Shown here: positions 59,265-64,000 of the stretch, piece by piece | Numbering within the stretch: the stretch's first letter is position 1 | Layout of the letters: each line of letters opens with the position of its first letter | NCBI RefSeq assembly: GCF_001905125.1 | Contig: NZ_LWLE01000035.1 | Span: forward strand, 376,113-440,112 | Origin: Streptomyces sp. TSRI0281 | Lineage (GTDB): Bacteria > Actinomycetota > Actinomycetes > Streptomycetales > Streptomycetaceae | DNA: 64,000 nt | Direction of reading: 5' to 3' | Notes under the pieces: generated by a model | Databases searched by the model: none | Seen by the model: the letters and a program-made list of their open reading frames with translations, nothing else | Told to the model about the DNA's origin: nothing | Position numbers and translations under genes: made by a program

Positions 59265-60467
59265 TCAGCGGGGAACGCGGATGATCAGCGCGTCGCCCTG
59301 ACCGCCGCCGCCGCACAGCGCCGCCGCACCGGTGCCGCCGCCGCGCCGCTTCAGCTCCAGGGCCAGGTGCAGCACCACGCGGGCGCCGGACATCCCGATC
59401 GGGTGGCCGAGCGCGATGGCCCCGCCGTTGACGTTGACCTTCTCCGAGGTGACCCCGAGGTCCTTCATCGACTGGACGGCGACGGCCGCGAACGCCTCGT
59501 TGATCTCGATCAGATCGAGGTCCTCGACGGTGAGGCCGTCCTTCTTCAGCGCGTGCCTGATGGCGTTGGAGGGCTGCGACTGGAGCGAGTTGTCCGGGCC
59601 CGCCACATTGCCGTGGGCACCGATCTCGGCGATCCAGTCCAGGCCGAGCTCCTGCGCCTTGGCCTTGCTCATGACGACGACCGCGGCGGCGCCGTCGGAG
59701 ATCTGCGAGGAGGTGCCCGCGGTGATGGTGCCGTCCTTGGCGAAGGCGGGGCGCAGCCTGCCCAGCGACTCGACGGTCGTCTCGGCGCGGATGCCCTCGT
59801 CCTTGGCGAACAGGACCGGGTCGCCCTTGCGCTGCGGGATCTCGACCGGGGTGATCTCGGCCTCGAAGATGCCGTTCTTCTGGGCGGCGGCGGCACGCTG
59901 GTGGGACTGGGCGCCGATCTCGTCCTGGGCGGCGCGGTCCAGGCCGAGGCGGGTGTTGTGCTTCTCGGTGGACTCGCCCATCGGAATGTTCTCGTAGGCG
60001 TCGGTCAGACCGTCGTACGCCATGGAGTCGAGCATCTCGATCGCGCCGTACTTGTAGCCCTCGCGGGACTTCGGCAGCAGATGCGGGGCGTTGGTCATGG
60101 ACTCCTGGCCACCGGCGACGACGACATCGAACTCCCCGGCGCGGATGAGCTGGTCGGCCAGCGCGATGGCGTCGAGCCCGGAGAGGCACACCTTGTTGAC
60201 GGTGAGCGCGGGGACGTTCATCGGGATGCCGGCCTTGACCGCGGCCTGGCGGGCCGGGATCTGCCCCGCCCCGGCCTGGAGGACCTGGCCCATGATCACG
60301 TACTCGACCTGGTCGCCGCCGATCCCGGCCCGGTCCAGCGCGGCCTTGATGGCGATGCCGCCGAGGTCGGCCCCGGAGAAGCTCTTCAGCGAGCCGAGGA
60401 GGCGGCCCATGGGCGTACGGGCGCCCGCGACGATCACTGAGGTGGTGGTACCGGTCGTTCCTGACAT
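59265..60467 (-). CDS. Acetyl-CoA C-acetyltransferase (thiolase)
   Basis: The 400-residue enzyme condenses or cleaves acyl-CoAs. Catalytic residues are visible: Cys94 in NKVCLSGLDA, then QESMTNAPH, NEAFAAVAV, GHPIGMSGAR (His) and the second Cys in AALCGGGGQGDALII. It is of biosynthetic type I thiolase length. ATG 60467 has AAGGGG at a suitable distance; GTG 60473 is too close to it. It lies upstream of meaB on the same strand and is divergent from mce. This location is typical of Streptomyces, and it probably makes or degrades acetoacetyl-CoA. Confidence 0.93.
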   Translation of the reverse strand: MSGTTGTTTSVIVAGARTPMGRLLGSLKSFSGADLGGIAIKAALDRAGIGGDQVEYVIMGQVLQAGAGQIPARQAAVKAGIPMNVPALTVNKVCLSGLDAIALADQLIRAGEFDVVVAGGQESMTNAPHLLPKSREGYKYGAIEMLDSMAYDGLTDAYENIPMGESTEKHNTRLGLDRAAQDEIGAQSHQRAAAAQKNGIFEAEITPVEIPQRKGDPVLFAKDEGIRAETTVESLGRLRPAFAKDGTITAGTSSQISDGAAAVVVMSKAKAQELGLDWIAEIGAHGNVAGPDNSLQSQPSNAIRHALKKDGLTVEDLDLIEINEAFAAVAVQSMKDLGVTSEKVNVNGGAIALGHPIGMSGARVVLHLALELKRRGGGTGAAALCGGGGQGDALIIRVPR

Positions 60468-60601
60468 GGGCACGGCCCCTTGGGGTTGTATGTGAACGAG
60501 GGTTTACCTGAATGTACTGAGCGGTACCTCGCCCGTCATCCGGCAAAGGGTGTGATGGCGCGCACGTTGCGTAACCATGTCCGGGGCGCTGCACTGGATC
60601 C

Positions 60602-61030
60602 ATGCTGACGCGAATCGACCACATCGGGATTGCCTGTTTCGACCTCGACAAGACGGTGGAGTTCTACCGCGCGACGTACGGGTTCGAGGTGTTCCACTCC
60701 GAGATCAACGAGGAGCAGGGCGTCAGGGAGGCCATGCTCAAGATCAACGAGACCTCGGACGGCGGGGCCTCCTACCTCCAGTTGCTGGAGCCGACCCGTG
60801 AGGACTCGGCCGTGGGAAAGTGGCTGGCGAAGAACGGGGAGGGCGTCCACCACATCGCCTTCGGCACCGCCGATGTCGGCCAGGACGCCGCGGACATCCG
60901 GGAGAAGGGTGTCAGGGTGCTGTACGACGAGCCCAGGACCGGGTCGATGGGGTCGCGGATCACGTTCCTGCACCCGAAGGACTGCCACGGTGTGCTCACG
61001 GAACTGGTCACGTCCCGGACGGAGCACTGA
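60602..61030 (+). CDS. mce: Methylmalonyl-CoA epimerase
   Basis: The 142-residue vicinal-oxygen-chelate enzyme interconverts (2R)- and (2S)-methylmalonyl-CoA. It carries RIDHIGIACFDLDKTVEFY with His7, LQLLEPT, GVHHIAFGTADV (metal His) and TFLHPKDCHGVLTELV with the final Glu ligand. It supplies the mutase and polyketide extender units. ATG 60602 is the natural start. It lies between the divergent thiolase gene and scy. Confidence 0.95.
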   Translation: MLTRIDHIGIACFDLDKTVEFYRATYGFEVFHSEINEEQGVREAMLKINETSDGGASYLQLLEPTREDSAVGKWLAKNGEGVHHIAFGTADVGQDAADIREKGVRVLYDEPRTGSMGSRITFLHPKDCHGVLTELVTSRTEH

Positions 61031-61194
61031 CCTCCGCATACCTGGGCCGGTAGAGTGGGCTGTTCCGGGCCGGGGCCGGGTCGGGGCCGCACCGCGTCCC
61101 CGTCGTTTGTCTGTCACCATTCCCCGGGGGGCCGTTCGCCGGCGAACGGTGCTCGTTTGGAGAGTTGCGACCAGGGGACGGATGGGACCGCGCA

Positions 61195-64000
61195 GTGCGG
61201 GGCTACGAACGCCAGGAGAGCCACCGAGCTGACGATCATCTCTCGCGGTTCGAAGCCGAGATGGACCGGCTGAAGACCGACCGGGAGAAGGCCGTCCAGC
61301 ACGCCGAGGACCTCGGTTACCAGGTCGAGGTCTTGCGCGCCAAGCTGCACGAGGCTCGGCGCAATCTCGCGACCCGTCCCGCCTACGACAGCGGGGACCT
61401 GGGCTACCAGGCCGACCAGCTGCTCCGTAACGCCCAGATCCAGGCCGACCAGCTGCGCAGCGACGCCGAGCGCGAGCTCCGCGACGCCCGCGCGCAGACG
61501 CAGCGGATTCTTCAGGAGCACGCCGAGCACCAGGCCAGGCTCCAGGCCGAGTTGCACACCGAGGCCGTCCAGCGCAGGCAGCGGCTCGACCAGGAGCTGG
61601 CCGAACGCCGCCAGACCGTCGAGTCCCACGTCAACGAGAACGTCGCCTGGGCCGAGCAGTTGCGCGCCCGCACCGAGTCCCAGGCCCGCCGCCTCCTGGA
61701 CGAGTCCCGCGCCGAGGCCGAGCAGTCCCTGGCCGCCGCGCGCAACGAGGCCAACCGGCTCGCCGAGGAGACCCGGCGGCGGCTCGGCTCCGAGACCGAG
61801 TCGGCCCGCGCCGAAGCCGAAGCGGTCCTGCTGCGCGCCCGCAAGGACGCCGAGCGCCTGCTGAACGCGGCGTCCGCACAGGCCCAGGAGGCCAGCAGCC
61901 ACGCCGAGCAGCTGCGCACCTCGACGACCGCCGAGACCGACCAGGCCAGGCAGCAGACCGCCGAGCTGAACCGGTCGGCCGATCAGCGCCTCCAGGAGGC
62001 CGAGACCCGGCTGCGCGAGGCCCGCCTGGAGGCCGAGAAGGTCGTCTCCGAGGCGAAGGAGGCCGCGGTCAAGCGGCTGGCCGGCGCCGAGTCGCAGAAC
62101 GAGCAGCGCACCCGTACGGCCAAGTCCGAGATCGCCCGGCTGGTCGGCGAGGCCACCAAGAGCGCCGAGGCGCTCAAGGAAGAGGCCGAACAGGCCCTCG
62201 GCGACGCCCGCGCCGAGGCCGACCGGCTGGTCGCCGAGGCGTCCGAGAAGGCCCGCACCACGGCCGCCGAGGACACCGCGGCCCAGCTCGCCAAGGCCGC
62301 CCGTACCGCCGAGGAAGTACTGACGAAGGCGTCCGAGGACGCCAGGTCCACCACCTCCGCGGCGAGCGAGGAGGCCGACCGGATCCGCCGCGAGGCGGAG
62401 GCCGAGGCCGACCGGCTGCGCGGCGAGGCCGCGGAACAGGCCGACCAGCTCAAGGGCGCGGCCAAGGACGACACCAAGGAGTACCGGGCCAAGACGGTCG
62501 AGCTCCAGGAGGAGGCCCGCAGGCTGCGCGGCGAGGCCGAGCAGCTGCGCTCCGAGGCCGTCGCCGAGGGTGAGCGGATCCGCGGCGAGGCCCGCCGGGA
62601 GGCCGTACAGCAGTTGGAGGAGGGCGCCCGGACCGCCGAGGAGCTGCTGACCAAGGCCAGGTCGGACGCCGACGAGCTGCGGACCTCCGCGAGCACCGAG
62701 AGCGAGCGGGTGCGCACCGAGGCGTCCGAGCGCGCCGCCACCCTGCGCAAGCAGGCCGACGAGACCCTGGAGCGCACCCGGACCGAGGCCGACAAGCTCC
62801 GGGCCGAGGCCGAGGAGCAGGCGGAGTCCCTCACCGCCGCGGCCGAGCAGGCGGCGGCGGAACTCCGCGCGGAGACCGAGCGCGCGGTCGCCGCCCGGCA
62901 GGCCGAGGCCGCCGACGAGCTGACCCGGCTGCACACCGAGGCCGAGACCCGCCTCGCGGGCGCCGAGGAGACGCTGGCCGAGGCCCGTACCGAAGCGGAG
63001 CGCATCCGCCGCGAGACGAACGAGGAGTCCGAGCGGCTGCGCACGGAGGCCGCCGAGCGGCTGCGCACGCTCCAGGAGCAGGCCGAGGCGGAGGCCGAGC
63101 GGCTGCGCGACGAGGCCGCGGCCGATGCCTCGCGGTCCCGCGCGGAGGGCGAGAACGTCGCCGTACGGCTGCGCGGCGAGGCCGCCGCCGAGGCGGAGCG
63201 GCTCAAGTCCGAGGCGCAGGACAGCGCCGACCGGGTACGGGCCGAGGCCGCCGCCGCCGCCGAGCGGGTCGCCACCGAGGCGGCCGAGGCGCTGTCCGCC
63301 GCCCAGGAGGAGGCCAACCGGCGCCGCCGGGAGGCCGAGGAGACCCTGGGTTCCGCGCGCACCGAGGCGGAGCAGGAGCGGGTCAGGGCCCGCGAGCAGA
63401 GCGAGGAGCTGCTGGCCTCCGCCCGCAAGCGCGTCGAGGAGGCCCAGACCGAGGCCCAGCGGCTCGTCGCGGAGGCGGACTCCCGGACGACCGAGCTGGT
63501 CGCCGCGGCCGAGCAGACCGCCCAGCAGGTACGTGACTCCGTCGCCGGTCTCCAGGAGCAGGCCGAGGAGGAGATCGCCGGGCTGCGCTCCGCCGCCGAG
63601 CACTCCGCGGACCGGACCAGGACCGAGGCGCAGGAGGAGGCGGACCGGGTCCGCGCGGATGCCTACGCCGAGCGGGAGCGGGCCGCCGAGGACGCCAACC
63701 GCGTCCGCCAGGTGGCGGGCGAGGAGTCCGAGGCCGCGAAGGCGCTGGCCGAGCGTACGGTCGCCGACGCGATCGCCGAGGCGGAGCGGATGCGCGCCGA
63801 CACCTCGGAGTACAGCCAGCGGGTCCGTACCGAAGCGTCCGACTCGCTCGCCTCGGCGGAGCAGGACGCCTCGCGTGCCCGTGCGGAGGCCCGTCAGGAC
63901 GCGAACCGCATCCGTTCGGAGGCAGCGGCGCAGTCCGATCTGCTCATCGGTGAGTCGACGGCCGAGAGCGAGCGGATCCGTACCGAGGCCGGCGAAGCGG
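61195..64000 (+). CDS. scy: Scy, coiled-coil polarity protein, N-terminal 935 residues
   Basis: GTG 61195 opens a frame with no stop to the window end. The start VRGYERQESHRADDHLSRFEAEMDRLKTDREKAVQHAEDLGYQVEVLRAKLHEARRNL leads into an almost unbroken alpha-helical coiled coil of Ala/Glu/Arg/Leu heptads and longer periodic units (for example EADRLRGEAAEQADQL). This is the layout of Scy of Streptomyces, which assembles the tip-organising centre with DivIVA and FilP; mce is the expected upstream neighbour. The C-terminus, and filP if present, lie beyond the window. No TTA codon was noticed, though I did not scan exhaustively. Confidence 0.93.
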   Translation, partial: MRGYERQESHRADDHLSRFEAEMDRLKTDREKAVQHAEDLGYQVEVLRAKLHEARRNLATRPAYDSGDLGYQADQLLRNAQIQADQLRSDAERELRDARAQTQRILQEHAEHQARLQAELHTEAVQRRQRLDQELAERRQTVESHVNENVAWAEQLRARTESQARRLLDESRAEAEQSLAAARNEANRLAEETRRRLGSETESARAEAEAVLLRARKDAERLLNAASAQAQEASSHAEQLRTSTTAETDQARQQTAELNRSADQRLQEAETRLREARLEAEKVVSEAKEAAVKRLAGAESQNEQRTRTAKSEIARLVGEATKSAEALKEEAEQALGDARAEADRLVAEASEKARTTAAEDTAAQLAKAARTAEEVLTKASEDARSTTSAASEEADRIRREAEAEADRLRGEAAEQADQLKGAAKDDTKEYRAKTVELQEEARRLRGEAEQLRSEAVAEGERIRGEARREAVQQLEEGARTAEELLTKARSDADELRTSASTESERVRTEASERAATLRKQADETLERTRTEADKLRAEAEEQAESLTAAAEQAAAELRAETERAVAARQAEAADELTRLHTEAETRLAGAEETLAEARTEAERIRRETNEESERLRTEAAERLRTLQEQAEAEAERLRDEAAADASRSRAEGENVAVRLRGEAAAEAERLKSEAQDSADRVRAEAAAAAERVATEAAEALSAAQEEANRRRREAEETLGSARTEAEQERVRAREQSEELLASARKRVEEAQTEAQRLVAEADSRTTELVAAAEQTAQQVRDSVAGLQEQAEEEIAGLRSAAEHSADRTRTEAQEEADRVRADAYAERERAAEDANRVRQVAGEESEAAKALAERTVADAIAEAERMRADTSEYSQRVRTEASDSLASAEQDASRARAEARQDANRIRSEAAAQSDLLIGESTAESERIRTEAGEA

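Noticed and set aside
61114..63603. Minus-strand open frame of 829 codons opposite scy
   Set aside because: It arises from the repeated Ala/Glu/Arg codons of Scy read in reverse, giving Leu/Gly/Ala-rich low-complexity sequence. The plus-strand coiled coil is the real gene.
1..64000. tRNA, rRNA, insertion sequences, phage or integrase genes
   Set aside because: None was found by eye: I saw no tRNA cloverleaf-like element, transposase motif or attachment-site pair. A dedicated search would settle this.

Overview
The window is chromosomal DNA of a Streptomyces species. The evidence is the very high G+C, the frequent GTG and TTG starts with GGAGG-type ribosome binding sites, and the gene content. 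That content includes a glgE-treS-mak-glgB operon, a pfkA/pta-ackA-pyk block, icmA, meaB, mce and finally scy, which encodes the coiled-coil polarity protein of filamentous streptomycetes. The gene order resembles the core region of the S. coelicolor chromosome around glgE1, pyk2, pta, pfkA2, icmA, mce and scy (recalled from general knowledge, not searched). I see no tRNA, rRNA, CRISPR array, insertion sequence, prophage or integrase.

Layout. 1-7035: the GlgE pathway, with glgE cut by the window edge; it links trehalose, maltose-1-phosphate and branched alpha-glucan. 7103-18945: an accessory stretch with an imine-reductase-like oxidoreductase, a TIGR04222 membrane protein, a NIPSNAP-like protein, a large membrane-anchored STAND ATPase with 14 WD40 repeats, a merR-trxA pair, a secreted GH16 glucanase, a GlxA-type regulator with an isochorismatase-like hydrolase, and a sortase-type surface protein. 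19124-23072: a dicarboxylate symporter divergent from its probable CitA/CitB-type two-component system. 23177-27165: a sugar ABC importer without its own ATPase, and an XRE regulator. 27240-28316: an HTH-TM-ricin-lectin protein. 28570-34837: phosphofructokinase divergent from phosphotransacetylase-acetate kinase, then pyruvate kinase.

34972-39701: a DUF4279 protein, three exported or membrane proteins of the DUF6230/DUF6114 type, and a thioredoxin-TPR protein. 40039-44985: a TetR regulator, an SDR epimerase/dehydratase with a MurG paralogue, and a divergent two-component system. 44961-49126: isobutyryl-CoA mutase, DUF3817, MarR and an MFS transporter. 49201-53807: an ArsR-type regulator, a thiamine-binding-like protein with a second DUF3817, three tandem AIM24 proteins and a MarR regulator. 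53966-56892: a two-component system beside an acidic double-PepSY exported protein. 56985-58009: a degraded Ser/Thr kinase gene. 58235-64000: meaB, a thiolase, methylmalonyl-CoA epimerase and the 5' part of scy.

Functional themes are storage-carbon cycling, lower glycolysis and acetate overflow, and acyl-CoA/B12 mutase chemistry (icmA, meaB, thiolase, mce). There are also three two-component systems, each beside a plausible target gene. Intergenic regions are rich in perfect inverted repeats. Some are clear terminators and others are probable operators: a 24-bp palindrome at icmA, paired TTACT/AGTAA dyads before the DUF6230 gene, and dyads before the TetR, MerR, ArsR, GH16 and dctA genes. The clearest anomaly is a 37-bp tandem duplication that breaks the kinase gene.
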